A stretch of 64,000 nucleotides of DNA from Theobroma cacao (GCF_000208745.1 NC_030855.1:11744299-11808298), one strand, 5' to 3'; shown: positions 48,973-62,143, counted from the stretch's first letter. The notes: generated by a model not told the origin, from the letters alone. Numbers and translations: made by a program.

Positions 48973-50280
48973 TATGACCTAAACTCGAAGGTCATGTCTG
49001 ACGCACGAGCCCAGCAGGCAAGCCCACTAAACTTGAGCAAGCCTCAAAGTTCATATTCAAACACACGTAGGCCAAGGGATTCAATCATCAAGTATTCATA
49101 ATAAATTCAAATACAATATCCTTGGCTTAGTTTCCATACAAATAGTAATACGGCCATGCGTTGGCCATCCAAACAGGTTCATACATATTAACCCTTAATA
49201 CGCCATATAACATGGCAGTTAGTGCCCACACGCATTATTCACAACGGAAGGCTTTAATTGACTCAACGGAGTGACCAAAACAAAGAACCTACCAGATGCC
49301 AAATTTGGTTTCTCCTTGGATGACCTTTACCACTTAGCTCTGTGGCCTATTTATCTGCACATGGTATACAAATGGGTGAGTACTATAATACTCAATGAGT
49401 GGTGCAGATAACCAAAATCATATATACACTAAACACATATAAAAAGTATGTGATACCCCATATTTTGAAACAGTGATTAATAAAGTTGATCGGATGCAAA
49501 TTGAGGTCAATTATAATGTTTAAAAGTGATGAAAGATGAAAGGAATAGTTTAGGATAAAATATTCCGCACGCAAGTAAATAATAATAAAATAATAATATT
49601 TTTATCAAAAAAGAATTTATGGGATAAAAGGTGATTCAGAAGTCAAGTGAGGCATAATAAAGTATTTTGGGTACCAATGAGAGAAGAGAAAATTTTTAGA
49701 ATAAAATAATATTAAAATATTAATATTTAACCGGATGTCAAAATCAAAATCAGTCATGAAGAAGGATCATATGGTTGATCCAAGTGGGGGAGAAGTAATA
49801 CAAATAAATTTTTAGAGATGAACGACGAAAGTGAAATACGCGTGTTTTGCTAAGTCGAGCCATTGCGGATAAGTACATGTTTAAATAGTATGGTAATACC
49901 GCATTGAAGTGCAATTTTTATATTTCGGTGGTACACGCACAAAGAAAGGAAGATAGATGAAAATTAAAATTTTTAGATGCATTGAAGAGATCGAATTTAA
50001 AGTATTAAAGTTGAAGAATTATGTAGAGAAATTAAATGGAAGAGATAAAATAAATGAATGGTAAAAATAATAATAATAGTATGTATATATATAAATATAT
50101 ATATATATAGGAAGACCAACATGGGCAGCCACCCATGTGGTGAATAAAAAGAGTCAAAAGACTCTTTAATTTATTTGATAGATAGGGAAGGCCTGCCATG
50201 TGGAATAAATGGAGAAGGAAAGAAAAATTGGGGGGGGGGGGCGGCCAAGTTGGAACAAATTGGAACATTCAAGAAAGAAA

Positions 50281-50314
<34 letters not shown>

Positions 50315-50542
50315 ATAAGTAAACAATTAGAGTAAAAAAGAAGGGAGAAAAGTCGGTTGTGAGGGAGAATAAAAGAGAAACAAAAGAACAAAGGAAAGAA
50401 AGAAGAAAGAAGCAGCCGAGAGAGAGGAAAAAGAAGAAAAGAGAGAAAGGCCGAACAGTGAGGGAGAATAAAGGAAGCGGACGAAGCAAAGGAAAAGTTT
50501 AGTTGAGGGGGGCGATTTTGCTGCCATTTAAAGAGGAAAAGG

Positions 50543-50788
50543 AGCTATTTTTCTACTGATTTTGGAAGCTAAAAAGTGCAGTTTTACTGTAGGTTTTGGA
50601 GGCTGAGAAGTGTAAATTTTTGTAGCTGATTTTGAAGGTTATAATGTGCTATTTTGGTTCTTAATCTTTGTTGTTTTGGCTACTGATTTTTGGAGGGAAA
50701 ATAGAGCAGCTTAGCTATTGATTTTTGAGGAGAAATAGAGCAGCTTAGCTGCTGATTTTGAAGTCAATATGAGCAGCTGTAGCTGCTT
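50543..50788 (+). repeat. Degenerate ~43-bp tandem repeat in B2 5' LTR
   Basis: About six units on ctgattttgaaggctgagaagtg, set between two purine-rich stretches. Confidence 0.75.
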
Positions 50789-51623
50789 AAAATTTAAAGT
50801 TGAAAAGTAAGAAAGTGTGTCCGGTGGTGAGAGGGAGAGAAAGGAGGAAATTATGGACAGCTCTTGTATGCGAGAAAGGAAAAAGAAAGACAAGCAACGG
50901 CTGCTAGATGGTGGAAGAAAGAAAGAATGAAAGAAAAGAAAAGAAAAGAACAAGAAAAAAGATGGGCATGACCCAACAAGAAAGAAAAATAGGCATGGCC
51001 AAATAGAAAGAAGTTGAGGAGAGATCATAAAATAGCCCAATAGCCATAAAGGAAGAAAAGTCCAAGAGAAAATGAAGGTGGAAAAAATTAGATTCGGACT
51101 AATCTAGTCCAAATAAGTAAAGAAAATTTTCTTTGCTTTTGTTTGGCTTATTATGAAATTGTATTATTTTAAGTTAGCCATTTGTTTAATTAAATTTTTT
51201 ATTATTAGTGATATGAATTAAATTTAAGTTACTTTAATACAATATTTAAAAATTTTATTAGAAGATGTCATAGGACTAAAGTAAAGAAAAAAATGTGAAA
51301 TTTACGAATAGTGCTTGAATGAAGTTAAGAAATTTTCAATGATTCGTTGTGAAGAATTATTGATGCCGGAGGAATTTAGATACATAATTTGGTTGAGAGT
51401 GTTAAGTAGAATAGTAAAATATTGGAAGAAATGAGGGGAAATAATGTGGATTTATAGTAGAATGAGAGAGAGAAGTGGAATTGATGCACTAAATGTTTTG
51501 GATTTAAATTGTTGCTAGGAAAGTTGTTGTGGAAGCATGTCAAACAAAGTATATGATTGGCAATTAGGAATAATTATACACGCGTACGAATCAATAATGA
51601 CGTAGTAATCCCGCTATTGTGAG

Positions 51624-52027
51624 GTGAGTAACCTTACCATCATTTTAATTACCTAAAGTATGTTTTTATTTGGTTTTGGTGAAATTTTATGAAAATGAGT
51701 TTAAATGGTAAATCTTTGTGTTTTATAAACAAAATGTGTTTACATGAAAAGATTTTATAAATTGTCTTGAAATTGAATAATGATTTTGAAAAATTAGAGT
51801 AATTGAAGACCTCTTATTATGTTGTAAATTTATGATTTGAATCGAATGGCTTATGATGATGCTAAATTGGTATTTGTGTTTAAAGATATGAAATGTGTAT
51901 TTAGCCTTGAAAGGTTGTGAATTACAATAATTGCCATATCATGTTGTTGAATTTTATTGTATGGTGGGTTTAGCTTGCTGCAGTGGGTGGATTTTGTGGA
52001 CCAGCCTATTAGAGGGGCACAGAATCC

Positions 52028-52063
<36 letters not shown>

Positions 52064-52492
52064 CTCGGTCAGAGAGGCGCGTAGGGTATCTCCTGAGCTA
52101 TGGTTAAAGTTCACGTCACGCCGAACCACCTCGTCATGATGAACTCTACAAACGCTAAGGAATGACTGTGTTTCTTTTACTAAAAATATGTTTATGTGTA
52201 TATAAAATTTTTAACAGCCTTGACGGGCTCGGTTGGATGCCTCTAATCAAGGTGTCACCGAGTACTATTTGATGGCATGAGCCAAATGTTTATGAAAGTC
52301 ATAAGCCTTAATGAGAAATTAAATGTAATACAACCGTTTGCATAGGTTGGGATGAATTTTCAAATTGTGAAATACGTAATGTGATGGGATATTTTGATTG
52401 TCTCCGTTTACTCGGCTTTAGCTCATTTAAATGATGTTTGTTTGCTCACTGGGATTTTATAATCTCACCACCCTCTTTTCCACCCATTTCAG
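51624..52492 (+). other. Predicted LTR intron, B2 5' LTR
   Basis: Donor GAG|GTGAGTAA at 51624 and acceptor TTTTCCACCCATTTCAG|GC ending at 52492 (869 bp). Confidence 0.45.
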
Positions 52493-53104
52493 GCTCGGAA
52501 TAGACTGTAGATAGCTGATATCATCGAGGACTACAGTGGGACTTGCATCATCCAAAAACTGTAGGTTCATTTCTTTTGATACTATTGGTCATTCGTGGGT
52601 CCACATGTCACTGTAAATTAAATTTCATACTTTGATTATCTGTACTACTGTATGTAGGAATTTTATTTTGCGTTTATGTTGTAAAAATTATTGACGCAGT
52701 GTTTTAAAAATATTGTTTTATAAGAAAATATAATATTTTGTTTAATATTTTTATTTTATTCCAACAGTTATAATTTCACTTTAAACGAAGGTTTTAGACA
52801 TCTAAATTTATTTTTGATTCTGAAATATGTGTTTTGCACTTACATACTACATAATTAGCTGGGTTCGAAATTTTCAGGGAAAAATGATCAAAATACCCCT
52901 GTGGGTCCAAAATTATTTATCGTTTTGGATTGAAAATAGTTTAAAATCTTTTAGAACATGATATTTGGCAACGGTTACTCATCGCGGAAAAGAGGAACTG
53001 ATATTAAAGCCTTACGAGGTTCCGATCGGCATTCTGAGCGATGAATATCTACTGGGACATCGCAGTGGTTGTCACGGGCTCGAGGAGAGTATCGGGTCGT
53101 GACA

Positions 53105-53240
53105 ATTAGATTGGTATCAGAGCTTTTGGTTTTAAAGATCGGAGCTTTTGGGTTTAAAGTTGGTTTAAAGTTGTTTTAAAATTTACAGTGTCAGTGTGGC
53201 TCCAAGTTAAGTTAGGTTAGATTGAATAGAATGCATGCAT
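53105..53240 (+). promoter_or_regulatory. B2 leader with PBS at 53112-53123
   Basis: TGGTATCAGAGC seven bases after the LTR, then ttttggttttaaagatc and acagtgtcagtgtggc as in A1 10590-10760. Confidence 0.85.
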
Positions 53241-53340
53241 CTACATATAGAAACCTACCTACTCTTAGGATGCATGAATGATTAAGTAATTACTACTTGG
53301 CTGCGTATAGGTTTTGAGGTGCACTGGTTACATACACACT

Positions 53341-53827
53341 ATGTCTAGAAAAGGCGGTAGTCCCAATACCCTTTATAGTGCTAGTGAAGGATCATTAGAT
53401 TCCACTGCTAGAAGCCAATGGTGCCCTGATCTAGGTAATTCGGAAAGTGGTCCATCCCAAATTCCTATTAATAGAATTGCTCTGAACTTAGCAAAATGGT
53501 TTTCGTAAAAACGAAAGCTTTGAGAGTAGTGAGAATTTTGAAAGTGAGAGTAGCTCCGATACTCCGAAAACTGAAAAAAATTTCCTTTTGAAACAACCTG
53601 AAGAGTACCATAGAGAATGGACGAGGGTGGAAATTGCAAGGGGATATATTCATTCTAGGAAGAGCGTGTCAGTTGTACAACATTTTCCTCCCTGATGTGG
53701 AAGAAATGCTGCATCGATGAGTTATGATGAATGTAGGAGAATACAACAAGCTTGGATTGAGGAGCAAAGGAGAAAATCTCAAGAGGAGGAGAACCCAGAA
53801 GAGGATCTTAAGAAGGACTCAGAGTAG
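53341..53827 (+). pseudogene. Broken B-element ORF in B2
   Basis: Starts MSRKGGSPNT at 53341 (or Met at 53314) and follows the B1 protein to AKWFS. A frameshift near 53505 and a TGA in place of the Gly codon of the FPPGCGRN motif (~53694) break it. The remainder (RRIQQAWIEEQRRKSQEEE) is still readable to a stop at 53825-53827. See the B1 copy for the description of the protein. Confidence 0.75.
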
Positions 53828-54599
53828 AATCTTCCGATAAGATCAGATTAAGATGATGATCCCAATGACATGTAATATTTTCATAGGATTTTGTACTACT
53901 TTAACTCTAGGTAGATGTAGTGTAAAAGAGATAATAGTTATCGGTATAAAGAAGTAAAAATAGTTTGGCTTTTAAAGTGTATGACTAGAATGTATTATAA
54001 AGTAGCTATTTAAATGACGGGATGGATATGGGAATTTTTTTGTATGATAGAGATAAATTGGTAATATAATTATTGAGAAAGGTTATAGGAGGAAGCAATA
54101 AGGTTATAAATGACATTCGAAATGGATAACGTGATTAAGTTGATGATTGTAATTTAAGCATGAAAGGGATTACTCAGTTATGCCATGACACTATGAGGTA
54201 ATAATTAGGCACAAATATAGCTCAATGAAGTTAAATTATGGAATATGGGGAATATGAAATTTTGATTTAGTAAGGATTGCAAGAATAAAGTGAGGAGGAA
54301 GCTAAGCTATTTTCGTAGTTAATTATACCGAAAGTCAATAAAATTATTGGAGTACAAGACAACGGAAATAATTAGATAGGGATGACAATAAATTTTAGGA
54401 AAGTTGTACACAGTAAGCAACTTATGTGTGAGGTGGTATATGTATCATGAATTTATTACACCGTATGGAAAAGATGTTTTAAGGTGGGATTCTATGAATG
54501 TTGATGAAAGTCAAAAGATGACATGAGATAAAAGTATTAACTTGTCTTAGTGCGTATGAGAAGCAAAAAGAAGGTATCTATACTTATGGAACTCATGAT
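53828..54599 (+). other. B-family-specific internal non-coding sequence (B2)
   Basis: Matches B1 34721-35472 in reverse (gtaatattttcataggattttg near 53873; gtggtatatgtatcatgaatttattacacc near 54433). No ORF of note; not found in A1. Confidence 0.6.
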
Positions 54600-56565
54600 A
54601 TATGCCTAGAAGGGAAACCCAATGGTTGAGGATGATGGATGTAGTGACTTTGAATGCAGACAAATAGCTTTGATGAGGAAATTTCTAGTAGTCACAACAC
54701 CGCAACACTAATTGTCCAACGCTATAATGCTCTGAATACCTCACGCCTATGATGCAGGAGTAAGATGGGAGTGACACGATAATGATCTCACAAATTGAAT
54801 TTTGGTTATTGGTCATTGAGCTTTATTATTTGGAAGTTTTAAATATTCTGGAGAATGTCTACCTGAATTAATTGAAAAGCTTCTTTATCGCCTTGTGTAT
54901 GGGCATATAATTAAAAGAAAAATTGAAAGATTCTTGAGATGGCTATATTGAGATAAGATACCAAGTGATGAAAGTTTGAATGAAGGATTATAAGGGTGGT
55001 ATAGAAAACAAGTTTATATACAATATCATTATGAGAATTTACAATTATTGTCTTGACTCAGTTAAACAACAAGGGTTAGTAACAACACGAGGCCAATTGT
55101 GTAGCACCCTAAAAACCTATGAAAATGAGTTGGCGATTGAATGGATGAGTACGTATTTATATACCTTTAAGACTAAGTGCACGTCTGTAGAACGATATGC
55201 TCGAGATTTTGAGGAGCAAATAAAAGATTGAGTGTTTTAGAAATGTACAAGTATCTTTGAAAAGAAATTTCTAATCATACACGACAAGTATAAAATGTGA
55301 GATTTTTAAAACTTGCTGAGGAGCCTAACAGCTAAGTCACAAGTTAAGTGATCACATGCTGTGAGACATAAATCTAAGATAGATATTCCCAAGGAGATGC
55401 TCAAGAGGAGTTTTACTATGGATTTTGTGAAAGTTAGCATTAAGTTATGTGGTTATAAAGAGGAAGCAATAAGTTGGAAGTGAAATTTGTGTTGACGTTA
55501 AAAAGTACTTAAGAAGAACTTTGTTTCAAGCCTTGCAGTTCCAAGTACAAACTATAGATTGGTCCAAGGAGAATGATGTCACATTAGTATGAAATAATAG
55601 AACAAAGGATGATTGAAGATAATTTGAATAATGAAGCTAATAATGAAAACTTCCTAAGGTAGAATGGAAATTGGAAATTTGAAAATGCTTAAGGCATGAA
55701 TGATTCGAAACAGTCTAAGTTTTTAAGTGACATTTAGTAAGTGAGATGTGATTAATGACATTGTGATGTGAGGACATAGCATGATGAAACTCAAGCATAT
55801 GATTGGAAATGATATAAATGATATGAAGTTATACGCAAGCATAATGAGAAGGTTGACATGCACTATAAGGATTATTATATTGAAACTAGGATTGGAATGT
55901 GGATGAATAAAAAGGGAATGTAGTCCAAGGCATGTGAACACATGGATCCTTATACATAACGAGAGATGTTGACATTTGAAAATGCATGTACATATGTATA
56001 TATGAAATTGATAATTTGACTAACTAAGATGAAGAATTGTTCTCAGTAATTGGGAGATTTTGAAATAATGTCCAGAGGGGTCAGCGAGCTAAAGTGATAT
56101 AGGGCATGCAATGAACGATTAAAGTTATGAGTGACTTTGAAGATAAGCCTTGGATTGTTTAAGTTCTCAATGGAATTCTACTAAAGGAAGTGTATGGAAA
56201 AGCATAAGATGAATGAATCAAGGTTGAGAAATTTGGCATGGAGCAAATTAATAAAATGATGATTAGGTATACATAAGTAAGTATAATATGTGATCAAAAT
56301 CGATATAATTGAAATGAAGTTATGGTTCAAATTTAATAATGGTGATAAAAGCACGCTTAGTGACTTGATATAAGAAATCATGATTGTTAAAGGTACTGCT
56401 GATCTGGCTCTAAAGGATGATAATTGCCATAAATAAAGTATTTAATTGAACTGAAGGTGAACGAGGTGAATAAATTGAATGTCCCTATAGAAGGAAAAAG
56501 GAATAGGATCATAGAAGGAGATTGATAATGCAACATAGACATGAATTCGAGGATGAATTTTATTT
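54600..56565 (+). repeat. B2 copy of the shared A/B 3' internal module
   Basis: Homologous to A1 12280-14529. The 83-codon frame at 54980-55231 (IIMRIYNYCLDSVKQQ, VERYARDFEEQ) is the longest sense frame left in it, but neither A1 nor B1 keeps it open. I therefore do not call it a gene. Confidence 0.75.
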
Positions 56566-56578
56566 AAGTGGGGGAGAT
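56566..56578 (+). promoter_or_regulatory. B2 polypurine tract
   Basis: AAGTGGGGGAGAT, directly before TGTGATACC of the 3' LTR. Confidence 0.88.
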
Positions 56579-57677
56579 TGTGATACCCCATATTTTGAAA
56601 CAGTGATTAATAAGGTTGATCGGATGCAAATTGAGGTCAATTATAATGTTTAAAAGTGATGAAAGATGAAAGGAATAGTTTAGGATAAAATATTCCGCAC
56701 GCGAAGAAATAATAATAAAATAATAATATTTTTATCGAAAGAGAATTTGTGGGATAAAAGGTGATTCGGAAATCAAGTGAGGCATAATAAAGTATTTTGG
56801 GTACCAAAAAGACAAGAGAAAAATTTTAAAATAAAATAATATTTTATTAAAAAAATAATATTAAAATATGAATATTTAACTGGATGTCGAATCAAAATCA
56901 GTCATGAAGAAGGATCATATGGTTGATCCATGTGGGGGAGAAGTAATACAGATAAATTTTTGGAGATGAGCGATGGAAGTGAAGTACACGTGTTTTGGTA
57001 AGTTGAGCCAACGTGGATAAGTACATGTTTAAATAGTACGGTAATACCGCGTTGAAGTGCAATTTTTATATTTCGGTGGTACACGCACAGAGAAAGGAAG
57101 ATAGATGAAAAATAAAATTTTTAGATGCATTGAAGAGATCGAATTTAAAGTATAAAAGTTCATGAATTTTGTAGAGAAATTAAATGGAAGAGATAAATTA
57201 AATGAATGCTAAAAAAAATAATAATAGTATGTATATATAAAAAATATATATATATAGGAAGACCAACATGGGCAACCGCCCATATGGTCAATAAAAATAG
57301 TCAAAAGACTCTTTAATTTATTTGATAGATGGGGGAGGCCGGCCATGTGGAATAAATGGAGAAGGAAAGAAAAATGGGGGGGCGGGCCAAGTTGGAACAA
57401 ATTAGAACATTAAAGAAAGAAAAAAAAAATATATATATATACATATAAATAAGTAAACAATTAGAGTAAAGACGAAGAGAGAGAAGTCGGTTGTGAGGGA
57501 GAATAAAAGAAAAACAAAAGAACAAAGGAAAGAAAGAAGAAATAAGCAACTGAGAGAGAGGAAAAAGAAGAAAGGAGACAAAAGACGAACGGTGAGGGAG
57601 AAGAAAGGAAGCAAAGGAAGGCTGAAAAAGCTGAGTTAAGGGGGGCGATTTTGCTGCCATTTAAAGAGGAAAATAAG

Positions 57678-57920
57678 ATACTTTTTTGCTGATTTTGAAG
57701 GCTGAAAAGTGTAGTTTTGCTGCTAGTTTTGGAGGCTGAGAAATGTAAATTTTTGTAGTTGATTTTGAAAGTTGTAAGGTGCTATTTTGGTTGTTAATCT
57801 TTGTTGTTTTGGCTGCTGATTTTTAGAGGGAAAATAGAGCAGCTTAGCTACTAATTTTTGAGGAGAAATAGAGCAGCTTAACTACTGATTTTGAAGTCAA
57901 TATGAGCAGCTTTAGTTGCT
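57678..57920 (+). repeat. Degenerate ~43-bp tandem repeat in B2 3' LTR
   Basis: Counterpart of 50543-50788 with the same unit order. Confidence 0.75.
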
Positions 57921-58782
57921 AAAAATTTAAGGTTGAAAGGCAAGAAAGTGTGGCTGGTGGTGAGAGGGAGAGGGAAGAGGAAATTGTGGATAGCTCTTGT
58001 ACGTGAGAAAGGAAAAAGAAAGACAAGCAAGGGTTGCTAGACGGTGGAAGAAAGAAAGAAAGAAAGAAAAGAAAAGAAAGGAAAAGAAAAGAAAAGAAAA
58101 GAACAAGAACAAGAAAGAAAAATGGGCATGACCCAACAAGAAAGAAAAATGGGCATGGCCCAATAGAAAGAAGTTGAGGAGAGATCATAAAAGAGCCCAA
58201 TAGCCATAAAGGAAGAAAAGTCCAAGAGAAAATGAAGGTGGAAAAAATTGGATTTGGACTAATCTAGTCCAAATAGGTAAAGAAAATTTTCTTTGCTTTT
58301 ATTTGGCCTATTATGAAATTGTATTATTTTAAGTTAGCCATTTGTTTAATTAAATTTTTTATTATTAGTGATATGAATTAAATTTAAGTTACTTTAATAT
58401 AATATTTAAAAATTTTATTAGAAGGTTTCATAAGACTAAAGTAAAGAAGAAAATGTGAAATTTACGAATAGTGCTCGAATGAAGTTATGAAATTTTAAAT
58501 GATTCGTTGTGAAGAATTATTGATGTCGGAGGAATTTAGATGCATAATTTGGTTGAGAGCGTTAAGTAGAATAGTAAAATATTGGAAGAAATGAGGAGAA
58601 ATAATGTGGATTTATAGCAGAATGGGAGAGAGAAATGGAATTGATGCACTAAATGTTTTGGATTTAAATTGTTTCTAGGAAAGTTGTTATGGAAGCATGT
58701 CGAACGAAGTATATGATTGGCAATTAGGAATAATTATGCACGCGTACGAATCAATAGCGACTAGTAATCTCGCTATTGTGAG

Positions 58783-59637
58783 GTGAGTAACCTTACCATC
58801 ATTTTAATTATCTAAAGTATGTTTTTATTCGGTTTTGGTGAAATTTTATGAAAATGAGTTTAAATGGTAAATCTTTGTGTTTTACAAACAAAATGTGTTT
58901 ACATAAAAAGATTTTATAAATTGTCTTGAAATTGAATAATGATTTTGAAAAAATGGAGTAATTGGAGACCTCTTGTTATGTTGTAAATTTATGATTTGAA
59001 TCAAATGGCCTATGACAATATTTGCATGAATGGCTGAATTGGTATTTGTGTTGAAATATATGAAATGTGTATTTAGCCTTGAAAGGCTGTGAATTACAAT
59101 AATTGCCATATCATGTTGTTGAATTTTATTGTATGGTGGGTTTAAGTTGCTGCAGTGGGCAGATTTTGTGGGCACGAAATTTGGATATATATATATATAT
59201 ATATGTACCTCGGTCGGAGAGGCACGTAGAGTATCTCTTGAGGTATGGTTAGAGTTCACGTCATGCCGAACCACCTCGTGATGATGAACTCCGCTAATGT
59301 TAAGGAACGACTGTATTTGTTTTACTAAAAATATGTTTATGTGTATATGAGATTTTTAACAGCCTTGGCGGGCTTGGTTGGATGCCTCTGATCAAGGTGT
59401 AACCGAGTACTATTTGATGGCATGAGCTAAATGTTTATGAAAGTTGTAAGCCTTAATGAGAAATTAAATGAAATACAACCGTTTGCATGGGTTGGGATGA
59501 ATTTTCAAATTGTGAAATACGTAATGTGATAGGATATTTTGATTGTCTCCTTTTACTTGGCTTTAGCTGATTTAAATGATGTTTGTTTAGTCACTAGGAT
59601 TGTATAATCTCACCACCCTCCTTTCCACCCATTTTAG
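58783..59637 (+). other. Predicted LTR intron, B2 3' LTR
   Basis: Donor GAG|GTGAGTAA at 58783 and acceptor CCACCCATTTTAG|GC ending at 59637 (855 bp). Confidence 0.42.
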
Positions 59638-61883
59638 GCTCGGAATAGACTGTAGATAGCTAATATCATTGAGGACTAGAGTTGGACTTGCATCATCCAA
59701 AAACTGTAGGTTCATTTATTTTGATACTATTAGTCATTCGTGGGTCCACATGTCACTGTAAATTAAATTTCATACTTTCGTTATCTAAACTACTGTATAT
59801 AGGAATTTTATTTTTCATTTACGTTGTAAAAATTATTTATGTAGTGTTTTAAAAATATTATTTTATAAGAAAATAGAATATTTTGTTTAATATTTTTATT
59901 TTATTCTAACAGTCATAATTTCACTTTAAACGAATGTTTTAGACATCTAAATTTATTTTTGATTCTGAAATATGTGTTTTGCACTTGTGTACTACATAAT
60001 TAGCTAGGTTCGAAATTTTCAGAGAAAAATGACCAAAATACCCCTGTGGGTTGAAAATGATTTTTTCGATCGTTTTGGCTTGGAAATAGTCTAAAATCTT
60101 TTAAAACATGATATTTGGCAATGGTTACTCAGCGGGGAAAAGAGAAACTGATATTAAAGCCTTACGAGGTTTCGATCGGCATTCCGAGCGATGAATGTCT
60201 ATCGAGATATCGCGACAGTTATCACGAGCTCGAGGATAGTGTCAGGTCGTGACAAAGTATATGCATTGTTTGTACATCTAGGTGTTCTAGCAAACATCTC
60301 TGAATATAGGACATACCACTATCCCTAAAATCTCTACTGTAAGGGTATGTCATCATCCTCAATGCTTCCACCAATCATCACAATATCCCTAGACTTACCC
60401 TTGAAGTAGGTCAATGTGATTCAAATCATTATCCACGACACACTTTAGTTGTCAGAGTATCACATCAAGATCATATCATGTTCATTTAAGCCTTTCATGG
60501 CTATCTCCCGTCATAAACAAATCAACTCAACTAGTGGTCCTCCTTTAGACATAATCAAATCACGCTCAGTGGCCAACTAGCAGAGAATCAAATCACACAC
60601 TAGGCAAAGCCACTGACTGAGAACAAATCACACGTGTGTCAGAGCAATAGGCAGAAAACAGATCACTCTCAGCATTGAAGTAGCTAGCAAAAAGTCAAAG
60701 TCAATGACTGCAGTAATCTCCTGACGGTTAGCATCATACACTATAGGCAGGAATCACAGGCATGATATCAACCATTACTCTTGCTTACCACCATCCTTAA
60801 GGCATGGACATAGTCACAAGGCATTAGACTCCATTTATCCGCAAATCAGATCAACGTTCGAAATTCATCCCTTGGACAGAAACACAAATCCACAATTAAG
60901 GCCAATATGCCTTTATCATTCACGTTTCCTCGATAAACGACAAATCACATTTATCTAGCTTTAATCGTCTTAAGCTTGGTTAGATTCTAGGTACCTTTAA
61001 GTCTCCAAGGCCTCATTCAATCAAATCATTTTAATATATCAATCACCTAGCGTAATCCACTCTTAGGGATTCAACATAGCCTACAGACGTCATAGGCTAG
61101 GCTTACGTAACATAGGCCACCCCATGTGGCTCACGTCGTAACACATAAACACACAATCCATTGGTTGGTTTTGTAGCCTCGGCACTTACATCCAAGCAAT
61201 CATATATATATATATATATTTATATATACACATACACATAAATCATGTGTTCTCTAGCCTAGGCATGTTCATCTAGGCCTACATACAAAATCTAGTACCA
61301 GTGCAGTCCATTTCCATGCGTCTTGCATTACATGCATGTTTATGTAACCCACTCACAATGACAATAGGAAGCACTCCTAGCCAAGCTTCAATCTTTAGCC
61401 TCCAATCATCCTCTAGCTTGCCAATGAGTTGATTTAACTTTGTTTCCCCCTTCAAACACACTAGAACATCAAAATATTAATTATTCTTGGCTTTTGTAGA
61501 ATGCCAACTTTTCACCCAATTAACTAAATCTTAGCAATCCAACTATTTAAGCTTAAATCCTTCATCAATGAGCTAAACCCATACCTTGTAAGTCGGATTG
61601 CACGGGTCTTAGCTCCCAAATTCCTTAATCCAAGCCAAAGAGGAAATTACCAAATTTGGAGAAAAATCATATGCGAAGTTATTAACTGATTAAATTGGAA
61701 AATAATCGGTAAAAATGTTAATTTTATCTTCAAAATGGTTTCCCAAACTTCAATTCACTTCAAAAATCCGTTTGGGGCCTTAAGCTTATGAATTCTAGAG
61801 AGAGAAAGGGAGAGAAAGAGCTGAGAGAGAGAAATGGGCAAAATGGCCCAAAAATCCCTTTTTATTTTTGCCTTCCCTTTTTG

Positions 61884-62143
61884 ATGTATCAATACATTTT
61901 GGCAATGTATCGATGCATCTACCCTAATTTCGAATGAATGTATCGATACATTGCCCTAATGTATCGATACATTTTAAGTAGAATGGCCCTGGGTGCTTTC
62001 TGCCTCAAATGTATCGATACATGTTCATCTTTGGCCAAATCTATCGCTACATTGTTGAATGCATCGATAGAAAATCCTCCTGGGGCCTTTATTGTTCATT
62101 CTACCATGAATGTATCAATAGATTAGGATATGTATCGATACTT
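61884..62143. repeat. ATGTATCGATACAT palindrome array in G
   Basis: 16-bp palindromes AATGTATCGATACATT at 61937-61952 and 61958-61973, ATGTATCGATACAT at 62009-62022, and at least five decayed copies (first near 61884, last near 62130). It lies in the LTR upstream of the predicted donor, as in F. Confidence 0.9.

Larger units (their letters stand above)
49449..53104 (+). mobile_element. B2 5' LTR
   Basis: TGTGATACCCC...GTCGTGACA. The first half is B-specific: AT dinucleotide runs (50281-50308), a 12-bp G run near 50230-50242, a purine-rich tract (50330-50510 and 50815-51060) and the 43-bp repeat. The second half from 51618 is shared with A and H. An (AT)n run at 52030-52059 is longer than its partner in the 3' LTR. 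Confidence 0.93.
49449..60254 (+). mobile_element. B2: complete LARD-like LTR retrotransposon
   Basis: 10,806 bp with perfect TSD AAGTA (49444-49448 and 60255-60259). 5' LTR 49449-53104 (3,656 bp), PBS 53112-53123, broken B ORF 53341-53827, non-coding interior, PPT 56566-56578, 3' LTR 56579-60254 (3,676 bp). There is no protease, RT, RNase H or integrase. LTRs make up two thirds of the element. In the first ~230 bp I count about nine LTR differences, so it is not recent. Confidence 0.93.
56579..60254 (+). mobile_element. B2 3' LTR
   Basis: 3,676 bp, TGTGATACCCC...GTCGTGACA, followed by TSD AAGTA. Relative to the 5' LTR it has lost about 16 bp around 59170 (accagcctattagagg), has a shorter (AT)n at 59185-59204, and carries a longer AAAG-type purine run near 58050-58115. 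Confidence 0.93.
49355..61356 (-). other. Predicted LTR intron, G (contains B2)
   Basis: Minus-strand donor ATT|GTGAGTGG at 61356 and acceptor CCATGTGCAG|AT ending at 49355. Without B2 and its extra TSD the span is ~1,191 bp. The block ccactcattgagt...gtactcac precedes the acceptor. Confidence 0.35.

Noticed and set aside
50166..50527. Long minus-strand frames rich in Phe, Ser and Leu in the B2 LTR, with counterparts at 57209-58225, 31831-32685 and 38234-38574
   Set aside because: They are the pyrimidine strand of purine-rich LTR sequence, which lacks stop codons by composition. No domain, and they overlap in several frames.
52030..52059. (AT)n run as a functional element
   Set aside because: Simple microsatellite; its length differs between the two LTRs of the same element.
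54980..55231. 83-codon sense frame in the B2 interior as a possible gene
   Set aside because: The homologous region of A1 and B1 is closed by stops and no motif is recognisable.
61938..62126. 62-codon frame MYRYIALMYRYI
   Set aside because: Produced by the ATGTATCGATACAT palindromes.
61884..62143. MITE or DNA transposon with terminal inverted repeats
   Set aside because: The palindromes are short, many and not paired at the ends of a unit, and there are no TSDs around the array.
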